Assembly: GCF_000046705.1 (NCBI RefSeq)
Contig: NC_005956.1
Coordinates: 558,001 to 622,000, forward strand
Reading direction: 5' to 3'
Origin: Bartonella henselae str. Houston-1
GTDB lineage: Bacteria; Pseudomonadota; Alphaproteobacteria; Rhizobiales; Rhizobiaceae
DNA length: 64,000 bases
Shown here: piece by piece, positions 41,363-51,653 of the stretch
How the letters are laid out: every line of letters begins with the position of its first letter
Numbering within the stretch: position 1 is the first letter of the stretch
Made by a program: the position numbers and the translations under genes
Notes under the pieces: model-generated
The model's input: the letters and a program-made list of their open reading frames with translations, nothing else
Told to the model about the DNA's origin: nothing
Database searches by the model: none

Positions 41363-41540
41363 ATGCCTTTTATAAATCATCTCAAGTGCCAAGGGCTTTA
41401 GCAATATTGGGAGCTGGCAAATAGAATGATGGTCCAGCTTTTTCTTTCATAATCGTAAAGATAGTGGTGTTCAATGGATTTTACGTTACACCATTTATGG
41501 GATGCATTCCTCTCAGAATAAAAATTCTTTTCATAGGTTG
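41363..41540 (+). pseudogene. N-terminal relic of a P4-type tyrosine integrase
   Basis: From ATG 41363 the DNA parallels the start of the integrase pseudogene at 58612: both share the string GAGCTGGCAAA, then an AGAATGATGGT-like part, then GATAGTGGTGTTCAATGGATT here against GGTAGTGGTGCACAATGGCTT there. In one frame the piece reads KDSGVQWILRYTIYGM, the strand region (KGSGAQWLxRYT) of P4-type integrases. Several stops and frameshifts break it, and the catalytic part is gone. The rest of the 40437-41749 gap shows nothing else supportable. Confidence 0.55.
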
Positions 41541-41749
41541 AATGCAAAGAGTTTTTTGTACAAAGCAAAACGATCTAATATACACAATGTTTTTTGAATA
41601 TTATTTCCTATAAAAGTGAGATGATATTCTACTAAATTTGTAGAGAATTATATGGAGACTTTTGCATGTATAAAAAGATTCGGATCATGAAGCTAAAATA
41701 CTATGGAGTGTTTTAGGTTGTGACAAAAGGTAAACGATCAAAAGCGATA

Positions 41750-42370
41750 TCAATGTAATCTTTCAACATCAAGATCATGAAAACGTTTTAAAAAAGCGTT
41801 CTCAATTTTCGTTGTGGAGCATGGTTGCAAATTGAGTCCTTCGGGTGAAATATTATTTGGGTGACCGAAATAGCGAAGGGCTTCTTCTGTATTAAATCCG
41901 GCAAGAATAATAGATTCATGAAATGCAGCAATGCGATCAGCTTGTTTGATTTTTTTTAAGAGTTTTTGAGAGGGAGCAACGGGGAGAGAAAAGCGCATAT
42001 GTATAGCATCTTGTATACGTTTTTCAATGAGTTCATATTGTTTTCCTATAACAGCTTTAAAGGGTGAAATTATATCACCGATGACATACTCTGGTGCATC
42101 ATGAAGAAGAGCACAAAGGCATTCATTGTTCTGCGATTGTGGAAAAAGTTTCTGAAATATTTGTTCTACCAAGAGTGAATGTTGTGCAACAGAATAGGCA
42201 TATTCTCCTTGTGTTTGACCGTTCCAACGTGCGACGCGAGCTAGTCCATGAGCAATATCTTCGATTTCGATATCGAAAGGAGAGGGGTTTAGAAGATCAA
42301 GTCGCCGGCCAGAAAGCATTCTTTGCCAAGCGCGCGCTTCTCCATTTTGTGATAATTGAGCTTTAGCCAT
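41750..42370 (-). CDS. HD-domain phosphohydrolase (YfbR-like)
   Basis: A 206-residue HD-domain protein, likely a nucleotide phosphohydrolase. The metal site is formed by SVAQHSLLVEQIF (His), ALLHDAPEYVIGDI (HD) and a later Asp in IKQADRIAAFHE. The N-terminal ARAWQRMLSGRRLDLLNP is typical of the rhizobial members. The substrate is not known; 5'-deoxynucleotides are the guess from YfbR. Its start is 8 bases behind ygfZ, so the two are probably one transcript. Confidence 0.85.
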   Translation of the reverse strand: MAKAQLSQNGEARAWQRMLSGRRLDLLNPSPFDIEIEDIAHGLARVARWNGQTQGEYAYSVAQHSLLVEQIFQKLFPQSQNNECLCALLHDAPEYVIGDIISPFKAVIGKQYELIEKRIQDAIHMRFSLPVAPSQKLLKKIKQADRIAAFHESIILAGFNTEEALRYFGHPNNISPEGLNLQPCSTTKIENAFLKRFHDLDVERLH

Positions 42371-42378
42371 TAGTGAGT

Positions 42379-43236
42379 TTACACAGTGCTTTCAGGGAAA
42401 GTAAAATTCATATTTTCAGCAATACTTATAGTGACAGGAACATCTTTTACTGTAAAGGGAGTATTATGATCCATTGCATCTTTGATGTGGTCAATACGCA
42501 TTAAAGCGAGGGCTTCATTTGCAGCACATGTTCCTAAAGAACCAAGAATTTTTGTTCCTGCTACAATGTTGGCACCGGGGATTAATTCATGTTGACTTTT
42601 TACAAGTAAAATACGGCGTCGTGCTGCACGACGGTGATGCATTCGTGAGACAACTTCTTGTCCGATATAGCACCCTTTGTTGAATGCTAATCCATTGATT
42701 TGATCATAATTAATATCATGGGGAAAGACTTTACCGATTTCATAGTCTTTATCGCTTTCTGGAATTGCATAACGGATACGTAATCGATTCCAATTGTCAT
42801 GACATTCTGAAGCCAAAAAGGGTGTTTCACCATAGATTCGTATTATTTTTTCTTTTGCTGGAAACCGTTTATCAATAAAACTTGAATAAAAATTTAAACT
42901 ATCTGTTTCATTTTCCCAAGAAACTGTAACAAATTCTTGTAAAGGTTGCATAATTTCAACTTTTGTACGCATTTTATAGAGGAGTAGGCGCTTGTAGAGG
43001 AGATCAGATAAAGATGAAAAAATATCAATAAAATAACCATCCTCTCTTTTGCCGATGAGAAAATCAGCAAGAACCTTTCCTTGTGGAGATAAAAGGGCTC
43101 CAGGGAAAATTTCTTGTAGACCGATTTTTTTGACATCTGTTGTGATAAGGGCTTGCAGAAAATGTGTTGCTTCTTCACCCGTAACTTTAATAATCTTACG
43201 GTTTTTTAAGCAAATGGCATTTGGCTTCTCAATCAT
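42379..43236 (-). CDS. ygfZ: Folate-binding protein YgfZ
   Basis: A 285-residue GcvT-like protein that uses tetrahydrofolate to support some Fe-S enzymes. The hallmark KGCYIGQEVVSRMHHR with the conserved cysteine is present, along with the N-terminal TGEEATHFLQALITTDV. ATG 43236 follows AAAGG; the frame reaches 43257 without a better site. It is divergent from dihydroorotase across 65 bases. Confidence 0.92.
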   Translation of the reverse strand: MIEKPNAICLKNRKIIKVTGEEATHFLQALITTDVKKIGLQEIFPGALLSPQGKVLADFLIGKREDGYFIDIFSSLSDLLYKRLLLYKMRTKVEIMQPLQEFVTVSWENETDSLNFYSSFIDKRFPAKEKIIRIYGETPFLASECHDNWNRLRIRYAIPESDKDYEIGKVFPHDINYDQINGLAFNKGCYIGQEVVSRMHHRRAARRRILLVKSQHELIPGANIVAGTKILGSLGTCAANEALALMRIDHIKDAMDHNTPFTVKDVPVTISIAENMNFTFPESTV

Positions 43237-43301
43237 GGTTATTGCCTTTCTGCTCAAAGTTACATAATCGATAAATGAGGTGATATTGAAGGAGTACGGT
43301 T

Positions 43302-44630
43302 ATGTTTAAAACATTTGATACAATTTTTAAAGGCGCAACAGTTGTAAATCATGACGGAAGTGGCAAACGTGATATTGGTATCACGAATGGCCGTATTGCT
43401 GAAATTGGTGATCTTACACGTGCGTCTGCTGGTGAGGTGGTTGACTGTATAGGGCTTCATATTTTGCCTGGTATCATTGATAGCCAAGTTCATTTTCGTG
43501 AGCCAGGCAATGAACATAAGGAGGATTTGGAAAGTGGCTCTCGTTCTGCGGTTTTAGGAGGAGTTACAGCAGTATTTGAAATGCCTAATACTGATCCATT
43601 GACGATATCGGAAGAAACATTGATTGATAAGATTAAACGTGGATTTCATCGAATGCATTGTGATTTTGCATTTTGGGTTGGAGGAACACGTGAAAACGCC
43701 CATGAATTGGTTGAGTTAGAAAGACTTTTTGGTGTTGCCGGAATTAAAGTTTTCATGGGGTCTTCTACGGGTGATCTTTTAGTGGATGATGATGAAAGTG
43801 TGCGTCTTATTTTGAAGAACATACGCCGTCGTGCGGCTTTTCATTCTGAAGATGAGGCAAGGCTCAGAGAGCGTAAAATGTTGCGTATTGAGGAAGATGC
43901 GTCATCGCATTCAGTTTGGCGTGATGAGGTTGCAGCGTTAAAATGCACACAACGCTTGGTGAAAATTGCGCATGAAACGAAGGCGCGTATCCATATTTTA
44001 CATCTTTCTACTGCGGAAGAAATTGATTTTTTGAAAAATCATAAGGATGTCGCAACAATTGAAGTTACACAACATCATTTGACTTTAACGGCTGATGATT
44101 ATCAGCGATTGGGCACGTTGATTCAGATGAATCCACCTATCCGTGAGAGTCGCCACCGTGAAGCGCTTTGGTACGGTGTTCAGCAGGGTATCATTGATAT
44201 TTTAGGCTCTGATCACGCACCTCATACGCTTGAAGAAAAGTTCCAACCTTATCCCGCCTCACCTTCAGGTATGACAGGTGTGCAGACAACAGCAGCCATT
44301 ATGTTAACCCATGTAAATGCAGGAAAGATATCTCTTGAACGTTTTGTTGATCTCACGTCTCATGGTCCTAGCCGTATTTTTGGCATAAGCCGTAAAGGGC
44401 GCCTTGCTGTTGGATATGATGCTGACTTGACTATTGTTGACCTTAAACGGGAAGAGATTATAACGAATGTATTGATTGGTTCACGCGCGGGTTGGACACC
44501 TTATGATGGTAAAAAAGTTAAAGGTTGGCCCGTTGGGACCATTATCCGTGGTATGCGGGTTATGTGGGAAGGTGAAATTGTGACACCTTCACAGGGTGAA
44601 CCTGTTAAATTTACGGAAGTTTTGGTGTAA
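43302..44630 (+). CDS. pyrC: Dihydroorotase (amidohydrolase family)
   Basis: A 442-residue type I dihydroorotase-like enzyme, expected to close carbamoyl-aspartate to dihydroorotate. The metal motif normally written DxHxH reads DSQVHFREPG, so the first His is Gln. Other ligands look kept: the Lys in GIKVFMGSSTGD, His in ILHLSTAEE, His in EVTQHHLTL and Asp in LGSDHAPHT. The C-terminus ends in a normal amidohydrolase strand set. An allantoinase-like role cannot be excluded by sequence alone, but pyrimidine synthesis is likelier. Confidence 0.88.
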   Translation: MFKTFDTIFKGATVVNHDGSGKRDIGITNGRIAEIGDLTRASAGEVVDCIGLHILPGIIDSQVHFREPGNEHKEDLESGSRSAVLGGVTAVFEMPNTDPLTISEETLIDKIKRGFHRMHCDFAFWVGGTRENAHELVELERLFGVAGIKVFMGSSTGDLLVDDDESVRLILKNIRRRAAFHSEDEARLRERKMLRIEEDASSHSVWRDEVAALKCTQRLVKIAHETKARIHILHLSTAEEIDFLKNHKDVATIEVTQHHLTLTADDYQRLGTLIQMNPPIRESRHREALWYGVQQGIIDILGSDHAPHTLEEKFQPYPASPSGMTGVQTTAAIMLTHVNAGKISLERFVDLTSHGPSRIFGISRKGRLAVGYDADLTIVDLKREEIITNVLIGSRAGWTPYDGKKVKGWPVGTIIRGMRVMWEGEIVTPSQGEPVKFTEVLV

Positions 44631-44858
44631 GCAGATTAAAGTTGAGAGGTGTCATAGGATGATTTTTTGCCTGGAAAAGCTTCTCTTGATGATTTAACGC
44701 ACATAAATATTGATCATACATAAATAAGAACCTTTTAAGGATTTATTTTTTAGAAATTGAAATGGTTATTTATGTCAGACCTGGTTGAGCGGTTTGTTCA
44801 TTTTAGTAATTTATCGTAAATATAGTGAAGATTAGGGGTTTACTGGTTTTATAGGTGG

Positions 44859-45230
44859 TTAATTGTTAAGATGCATGAGAAGATTTTCAGATAAGAATTT
44901 TCCTTCTTTAACGTATCTTTGGTGTGATTCAATTGCTGATTTTGTACAACGATGATAATTTTCTGAAAAAGCGCGATAAGTTTCATTAAATGCCTCATAA
45001 AAATAAGCGCGTCTTTGTGGAGTCGGCTTTTCTGCTTCAATCAGTAAGTTCATATAATCATACCAGTGGTTTGTTGGAGTGCTGCAAAGATTTTGTAGAG
45101 AATGTAAGGCTCCCAAAATTTCTGCCAGTCGTAATAATTTTGTATCATAAGGAGGAGATTGCTGCGCAAAAGTTGGCGTTGAAGTTAAACAAAATGTTAA
45201 AATAGCAATTTTTATCAATATATTAGACAT
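44859..45230 (-). CDS. TIGR02301 family secreted protein
   Basis: A 123-residue protein with a signal peptide (ILIKIAILTFCLTSTPTFAQ) and a mature part matching the rhizobial TIGR02301 family: LAEILGALHSLQNLC, WYDYMNLLIEAEKPTPQRRA and a closing Cys in YHRCTKSA. The two cysteines may form a disulfide in the periplasm. Function unknown. ATG 45230 has GGAG upstream; the frame runs to 45266. Confidence 0.82.
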   Translation of the reverse strand: MSNILIKIAILTFCLTSTPTFAQQSPPYDTKLLRLAEILGALHSLQNLCSTPTNHWYDYMNLLIEAEKPTPQRRAYFYEAFNETYRAFSENYHRCTKSAIESHQRYVKEGKFLSENLLMHLNN

Positions 45231-45756
45231 TATTTTATTGCTCCATTTTAATAAATTTCTATACAATTACAACCGCAGATAAAGTCATTTTGTCATTGAA
45301 CATATGTTGAAAAATATGACAAAAGCGATGTGTACATCACTACAAACAGCGGGATGCATTATAAAATTTAGGGCATGAGAGATAGTAAGGAAACACTTAT
45401 GGGAATATTGAAAATTTTCACGAAGTTTTTTGTGATTAAAAATTTCAGATTTTCTGCATGCAATCTGTTTTTTGTGTAAATTCGCGTTATTTCTGCTGCG
45501 TCAAAAATTTCTTCCTCTAAGAGTTTTTTCATCAAAAAAAGGGATAAAAGATCTTTCTCAAGAAAATGCTCTTGCTCAATCAAATAAATAAGGATTGTTT
45601 TTTTGTAACGAATGATAGAGAGAGCCTTTAAAATGGAGCAGTTATGAGAATTTACATAAGATTAAGAAGTTGTGATCTCAATTTACCTAATGCAGTGATT
45701 TTGGATAAGCTTTACTTTGAAAAGCAGCGAGTAAATATCGTTAACGGAGTGTAAGG
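45231..45756. other. Gap before cysS
   Basis: About 525 bases with the promoters of the TIGR02301 gene and cysS. A 71-residue minus-strand frame (45368-45583, with LFLMKKLLEEEIFDAAEITR) has a protein-like composition but a TTG start and no ribosome site, so it is at best a remnant. Nothing else is supported. Confidence 0.45.
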
Positions 45757-47268
45757 ATGAGAGAGTTGCGATTTTATAATACGCTTACACGTAAAAAAGA
45801 GAATTTTATACCGATAGATGCAACAAGAGTCCGTCTTTATGTTTGTGGTCCGACGGTTTATGATTATGCGCATATAGGTAACGCACGTCCTGTGATTGTT
45901 TTTGATATTTTATTTCGCTTATTGCGCCATGTTTATGGCAATGAGCATGTTATATATGCTCGTAATATTACAGATGTGGATGATAAGATTAATGCACGCG
46001 CAGCTTATGAATATCCAGAACTAGCACTAAACGACGCTATTCGCCAATTAACGCAGCTTACATATACTCAATTTCAACAAGATACAATGGCACTTGGTTG
46101 TCTACCGCCCACCATTGAACCGCGCGCAACTGATCATTTAGAGGAGATGCGTTCTTTAATTGAAAGATTACTTGAAAAGGGGCATGCTTATAAAGCGGAA
46201 AATCATGTTTTATTTTCGGTAAGCAGTATAAGAAATGATCCCCATTATGGATCATTTGCAAAACGCTCATTAGATGAAATGAGAGCGGGGGCACGTGTTG
46301 ATGTTGCATCTTATAAAAGAGAAGAGATGGATTTTGTTTTATGGAAGCCTTCTGCTGAGGGGGAACCAGGTTGGACATCGCCGGCAGGAATTCCTGTTTT
46401 GGGGCGTCCGGGGTGGCATATTGAATGTTCAGCAATGTCCATGGCAAAGTTATTAGCACCCTATGGTGGTGGTTTAACCTGCGATGATCCAACAGAAAAT
46501 GTTTTTGATATCCATGGTGGTGGACTTGATTTGATTTTTCCTCATCATGAAAATGAGATTGCCCAAAGTTGCTCAGCTTTTGGGACTGAACGAATGGCTA
46601 ATCTTTGGATGCATAACGGTTTTTTGCAAGTTGAAGGCAAGAAAATGTCTAAAAGTCTTAGCAATTTCATCACCATTCGTTCTATTTTAGAGAGTGATTT
46701 TTTTGAATTCAATGGTGTTTTAACAAATGAAATGAAACAAAATTGGGCTGGTTTATCTGCCCGTTTTTCGATGTTACAAACGCATTATCGTGAACCGTTA
46801 AATTGGACCGCTCAGCGTTTAATGCAGTCCAGTAGCGAATTGTATCGTTGGTATGAGTTGCTTCGTTGTGAAAAGACGGAGATGGAGAAGAAGAATGAGG
46901 TCATTGATGACTCTTTGATAAACGCACTCAGTGATGACCTTAACACTCCCAAAGCACTTACTCTTTTACGAAAATTTTATAAACGAGGGAATGCTGTTTC
47001 TCTTGCAAGTGGGATGAATTTCTTTGGACTCTTACGGCAAGAGTGGGTTAGAGATGGAAAATGCCCATTATTTATGAGAAAAACCTCTCTTGATGAAAAA
47101 TTTATTGATCAGCGCATTGCCGAAAGGTTACGACTTATCCATAATAAAGAGTGGACAGCTGCGGATACAATTCGTGATAAGCTTGCAGCCGAGGGGATTG
47201 TCTTAAAAGATATCAAGGATCCACAAACTGGTGAACGTACGACTATGTGGGAAATAAAACGGTTCTAA
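45757..47268 (+). CDS. cysS: Cysteine--tRNA ligase
   Basis: A 503-residue class I synthetase. The HIGH-type motif is HIGNARP, the KMSKS motif KKMSKSL, and the zinc ligands are in [17 protein letters not shown] and PHHENE. It is longer than the E. coli enzyme mainly through an extended segment between about 150 and 200. GGAG lies upstream of the ATG at 45757. Confidence 0.97.
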
Positions 47269-47310
47269 TTCTCGGATTCTAGCAGCTTTCATAACTAAGG
47301 AGGAAGCTTG

Positions 47311-47985
47311 ATGGAATTTTTATCTTATTATGGATATGTTGCACTTAAATTGATTGTAGGCCTTGTAGCCTTCCTCTTCATTTTAAGAACCATGGGTCGT
47401 AGTAGTCTTAGTCAAATGACACCGGTTGATTTGGTAAGCAATTTTGTGATGGGGAGTATCATTGGGGGCGTTATTTATAATCACAATATCAGTATCATTC
47501 AATTATTGCTTGTTTTATTTATTTGGCAAACTTTGATCACCTCACTTAATTTATGGGGACGCCATTCAGTTTTTTTTCGTCATCTTGTTATGGGGCGAAG
47601 TATTGCATTAGTTTTAGATGGTGTTTTCCAAATGGATGAGATTAAGAAGTTGGGTATCAGTGTAAATGATTTAATTACAATGTTACGTATTAAAGGCTGT
47701 AATTTACATGAAGCGGCTTTTGTTCGTTTGGAGACCAATGGCGATTATACTGTTATTAAAAAGGAGGAGGGGAAAAAATCTACTATTTTAGTGCAAAGTG
47801 GCAAAATTCTCGATGATGGTCTTAAAGAGATTGGTAAATCAAAAAAATGGCTTCAAGCAGAATTGAAAAAAAAGCATGTAAAGGTTGAGAATTTATTTGC
47901 AGCAGAATGGTATGAGAAGAATACAGATCAAACTAATAAATCCTCTCAAGGATTATTTCTTGTCCCTTTTTCAAAAACAGTCTAG
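47311..47985 (+). CDS. YetF/DUF421 family membrane protein
   Basis: A 224-residue protein with three N-terminal membrane helices (YVALKLIVGLVAFLFIL, LVSNFVMGSIIGGVIY, IQLLLVLFIWQTLITSL) and a cytosolic DUF421 domain (LVLDGVFQMDEIKKLGISVN). Related YetF proteins affect spore or membrane functions in Bacillus, but the role here is unknown. A strong TAAGGAGG site places the start at ATG 47311 rather than the TTG just before. Confidence 0.85.
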   Translation: MEFLSYYGYVALKLIVGLVAFLFILRTMGRSSLSQMTPVDLVSNFVMGSIIGGVIYNHNISIIQLLLVLFIWQTLITSLNLWGRHSVFFRHLVMGRSIALVLDGVFQMDEIKKLGISVNDLITMLRIKGCNLHEAAFVRLETNGDYTVIKKEEGKKSTILVQSGKILDDGLKEIGKSKKWLQAELKKKHVKVENLFAAEWYEKNTDQTNKSSQGLFLVPFSKTV

Positions 47986-48107
47986 GCTGAAACAGTTATA
48001 ATAAGTATAGTTTACCGAAAGCGTATAGAAAAAATATGATCTGTAAACGACAAGAAGAGGAAGAATTATAATATTTGTTGAATGGATGATAGAGAAGTTA
48101 GGGTTTT

Positions 48108-49991
48108 ATGAAACGGAATAAAATAGTAAAAACTGTATCGTCAGATACAGGACAAACTTTACGTACGCTTTATAACTTATGGCCTTATATGTGGCCTGCA
48201 GATCGGCGCGATCTAAAGATGCGTGTTATATGGGCAACGTTTTATCTTATTTTAGCCAAGCTGATTCTCATATCTGTCCCTTATTTCTTTAAATATGCTA
48301 CAGATGCACTCAATGTGAACTTAGAGTTTCCTGTATGGTTTCCATCCAGTTGGGTTGTGCCTCTCATGCTCGTTTTGGCATATAATGTTGCACGTATTAT
48401 TCAGGCTGGACTAAACCAATTACGGGATGCTCTTTTTGCGACGGTTGGTCAACATGCTATTCGTCGGTTAGCCTATAAGACCTTTGTACATGTTCATGAA
48501 CTGTCTTTGCGATTTCATTTGGAAAGGCGAACAGGTGGCCTTTCTCGTGTGATTGAGCGCGGGACGAAGGGAATTGAAGCTATTGTTAGATTTTCAATTC
48601 TTAATACAGTACCAACGATTTTAGAATTTGTTCTGACGGCATTTGTATTGTATGTAAGTTATGGATGGCATTATTTTCTTATAGTTGTTGTAACAGTTGT
48701 TTTATATACTTGGTTCACAATTAAAGCGAGTGATTGGCGCATTCGTATTCGGCAAGAAATGAATACAGCAGATGTTGAGGCTAATACACGTACTGTTGAT
48801 TCTCTTTTAAATTTTGAAACAGTTAAATATTTTGGCAATGAAACTCTAGAAGCATGTCGATTTGATTCTTCTATGGCAGGTTATGAAAAAGCCGCGACGA
48901 AGATTTGGACATCTTTAGGCTGGTTGAATTTTGGTCAGGCCTTTATTTTTGGTATTGGAATGACGACATTGATGTTGATGTCGGCTTACGAAATTTTTTA
49001 TAAAACACAAACTTTAGGGGATTTTGTTTTTATTAATGCGCTTTTAATACAATTTTCTATTCCGTTAAATTTTATTGGTTCAATTTATCGTGATGTTCGA
49101 CAAGGCTTAACTGATATTGAAGCTATGTTTGATCTTTTAGATGTTCAGAAGGAAATCAGTGATAAATTAGATGCCAAATCATTAGTGGTCAATAATGGGA
49201 GTATTCGGTTTAATCAGGTAAAATTTTCCTATGATCAGAATCGCCAAATTCTCAAAGATATTAATTTTGAGGTTCCGGGAGGCAAAACCGTTGCAATTGT
49301 TGGTCCATCAGGTGCTGGTAAATCGACTATTTCTCGGTTGCTTTTTCGTTTTTATGATGTTGATGCAGGTTCTATCACAATTGATGGACAAGATATCCGT
49401 AATGTAACACAAAAAAGTTTGCGTGAAGCTATTGGTATGGTACCGCAGGACACAGTGTTATTTAATGATACAATTGCTTATAACATTTACTACGGGCGTC
49501 CAAGTGCTACAGAGGAAGAGATGCACAAAGCTGCTGAAATGGCACAGATATCAAAATTTATTGAGATGCTTCCGGAAGGCTTTCAGTCTATGGTAGGTGA
49601 GCGTGGGCTTAAGCTATCAGGTGGTGAAAAACAGCGTGTAGCTATTGCACGGACACTGTTAAAAGCTCCTCCACTTCTTATTCTCGATGAAGCAACCGCG
49701 GCTCTTGATACGGCAACAGAACAAGAAATTCAACAAGCATTGGATATTATAAGTCGTGGACGTACAACATTAATAATTGCTCACCGTCTTTCTACTGTTA
49801 TCAATGCTGATGAAATTTTAGTTCTCAAAAATGGTCGTATTATTGAAAATGGGACACATACAGAACTTTTGCGTAAGAAAGGTTTGTATGCTTCAATGTG
49901 GAATAAGCAACTTGAAGCATCGCAAGCAGAAGAAAAACTACGTAAAATGCGTGAAGAAGATGAGTTGGGTGTTGTTAATCGTAAAAAATAA
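48108..49991 (+). CDS. Atm1-type ABC exporter
   Basis: A 627-residue half-transporter: an N-terminal six-helix membrane domain with RTGGLSRVIERGTKGIE and NFETVKYFGNE, then an ATPase with Walker A GPSGAGKST, signature LSGGEKQRVAIAR and Walker B LLILDEATAALD. The ETVKYFGNE segment and overall match point to the Atm1/ABCB7 heavy-metal group, which exports glutathione-linked metal or sulfur compounds. It should act as a homodimer in the inner membrane. Confidence 0.9.
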   Translation: MKRNKIVKTVSSDTGQTLRTLYNLWPYMWPADRRDLKMRVIWATFYLILAKLILISVPYFFKYATDALNVNLEFPVWFPSSWVVPLMLVLAYNVARIIQAGLNQLRDALFATVGQHAIRRLAYKTFVHVHELSLRFHLERRTGGLSRVIERGTKGIEAIVRFSILNTVPTILEFVLTAFVLYVSYGWHYFLIVVVTVVLYTWFTIKASDWRIRIRQEMNTADVEANTRTVDSLLNFETVKYFGNETLEACRFDSSMAGYEKAATKIWTSLGWLNFGQAFIFGIGMTTLMLMSAYEIFYKTQTLGDFVFINALLIQFSIPLNFIGSIYRDVRQGLTDIEAMFDLLDVQKEISDKLDAKSLVVNNGSIRFNQVKFSYDQNRQILKDINFEVPGGKTVAIVGPSGAGKSTISRLLFRFYDVDAGSITIDGQDIRNVTQKSLREAIGMVPQDTVLFNDTIAYNIYYGRPSATEEEMHKAAEMAQISKFIEMLPEGFQSMVGERGLKLSGGEKQRVAIARTLLKAPPLLILDEATAALDTATEQEIQQALDIISRGRTTLIIAHRLSTVINADEILVLKNGRIIENGTHTELLRKKGLYASMWNKQLEASQAEEKLRKMREEDELGVVNRKK

Positions 49992-50106
49992 GCTGTATGA
50001 AATGATCTTTAGCTTTATAGAGAGTGATTGATTAAGTATAGAGAAAGATGGGAGGAACAAAAAGCTTTATTACTTGTTTAGATCATATTGATGAATAGGA
50101 AATTAT

Positions 50107-50805
50107 ATGAGTATTCTACAATCTGTCCATAATAGCTTTGCACCAATTCATAAAGAGGGTTATCCTTTTATCATAGCTTTTTTTGTTATTTCACTCATTC
50201 TTGGTTGGGTATGGAGTCCTTTGTTTTGGTGTGGCCTTGTCCTCACGGTATGGTGTATCTATTTTTTCCGCGATCCAGAGCGCGTAATCCCTTTGAATCC
50301 AAATTGGATTATATCTCCTGCTGATGGGCGCATCTCATTTGTGGGGCCCTGTATTCCCCCTGAAGAGTTGGGATTAGGGAATGCAGAAATGATCCGTATT
50401 TCCGTATTTATGGATATTTTTTCATGCCATATCAACCGTGTTCCTATAAGTGGTAAAGTGGAATCTATTATCTATCATCCAGGTCAGTTTGCCAATGCTG
50501 AGCTTGATAAGGCTAGCCAGTTTAATGAGCGAAATGGGGTGGTGATTGACAGCAAACATGGTAAAATTGGCGTAGTACAGATAGCTGGAGCAATTGCGCG
50601 CCGAATTGTTTGTTGGTCACAAGAAGATGATTCCGTTGTTACTGGACAACGTTTTGGACTCATTCGTTTTGGGTCTCGTCTTGATATTTATATACCAAAT
50701 GAAGTGAAATTGCGTGTTACAGTTGGTCAGACATCAATTGCTGGAGAAACAGTTTTAGGTTCTTTTGACGATAAGAGTGCTACAACTGAATTTAGATTCG
50801 ATTAG
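50107..50805 (+). CDS. psd: Phosphatidylserine decarboxylase proenzyme
   Basis: A 232-residue short-type Psd that converts phosphatidylserine to phosphatidylethanolamine. Self-cleavage is expected between Gly189 and Ser190 in RFGSRLD, producing the pyruvoyl group. An N-terminal membrane helix ([20 protein letters not shown]) anchors it. Motifs [11 protein letters not shown] and [14 protein letters not shown] are typical. pssA, which makes its substrate, follows after 8 bases. Confidence 0.95.
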   Translation: MSILQSVHNSFAPIHKEGYPFIIAFFVISLILGWVWSPLFWCGLVLTVWCIYFFRDPERVIPLNPNWIISPADGRISFVGPCIPPEELGLGNAEMIRISVFMDIFSCHINRVPISGKVESIIYHPGQFANAELDKASQFNERNGVVIDSKHGKIGVVQIAGAIARRIVCWSQEDDSVVTGQRFGLIRFGSRLDIYIPNEVKLRVTVGQTSIAGETVLGSFDDKSATTEFRFD

Positions 50806-50813
50806 GACGAACA

Positions 50814-51653
50814 ATGGGAAATTTTTCGCTATTTTCTTCATTTAATCCTGAAGGACAGCATGATGATGTTGCAAATCGGTGGCGTTCACCCACACCGATG
50901 CGGTATATCATTCCTAATATTATTACTATTTTGGCAATTTGCGCAGGGATGAGCAGTATTCGTTTGGCTTTTGAGCATCGCTATGAGGCTGCTATTTTAA
51001 TGGTACTTTTGGCAGCAATTCTAGATGGGGCTGATGGTCGCATTGCCCGTTTAATGGATGGAAGTTCATCTTTTGGAGCGCAGATGGATTCTCTTGCCGA
51101 TGTTATTAATTTTGGTGTTGCACCTTCACTTATTGTGTATTCTTTTGTTTTGAATCAAGCTCACCAAGTCGGTTGGATTGCAGGGCTTGTCTATTGTGTT
51201 GCTTGTTGTTTGCGTTTAGCACGCTTTAATGTGATGTTGGATAACACAGATATACCAAAATGGCAGGGGAATTATTTTGTTGGTGTTCCTGCCCCAGCGG
51301 GAGCGTTATTGCTTTTATTGCCTATGTATTTAGGAGCTCTTGGTTTGGTTCCAAGTTGGAGTTGGGCATTGTTTTTTAGCCTTTATACTGTGATTATTGC
51401 TTTTCTTTTAGTCAGTCGTTTACCTGTATGGAATGGAAAAACAATTAATCAAAATTTGAGACGTGATATCGTTGTACCGTGCATGCTGGGCATTGTTATT
51501 TATGTAGGTTTTCTGGCAACTTATACATGGCACACTTTATTGATTACAGCTGTTAGTTATATGATTTTTCTTCCGTGTAGCTTTGTAGCTTATAATAAAC
51601 GAGCTGCTTTGGAAGAAAAAAAGGCAAATATTAAAACGCTCTCAAGTTCATAG
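50814..51653 (+). CDS. pssA: CDP-diacylglycerol--serine O-phosphatidyltransferase
   Basis: A 279-residue integral membrane enzyme that makes phosphatidylserine. The CDP-alcohol motif DGxxARxxxxxxxxGxxxDxxxD is visible in DGADGRIARLMDGSSSFGAQ and the following MDSLAD. Several membrane helices follow. The psd-pssA pair supplies phosphatidylethanolamine, a main membrane lipid of these bacteria. Confidence 0.95.
   Translation: MGNFSLFSSFNPEGQHDDVANRWRSPTPMRYIIPNIITILAICAGMSSIRLAFEHRYEAAILMVLLAAILDGADGRIARLMDGSSSFGAQMDSLADVINFGVAPSLIVYSFVLNQAHQVGWIAGLVYCVACCLRLARFNVMLDNTDIPKWQGNYFVGVPAPAGALLLLLPMYLGALGLVPSWSWALFFSLYTVIIAFLLVSRLPVWNGKTINQNLRRDIVVPCMLGIVIYVGFLATYTWHTLLITAVSYMIFLPCSFVAYNKRAALEEKKANIKTLSSS

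Noticed and set aside
45368-45583. 71-residue minus-strand frame before cysS
   Set aside because: Begins with TTG, no Shine-Dalgarno, no known family; kept only as a note in the gap description.
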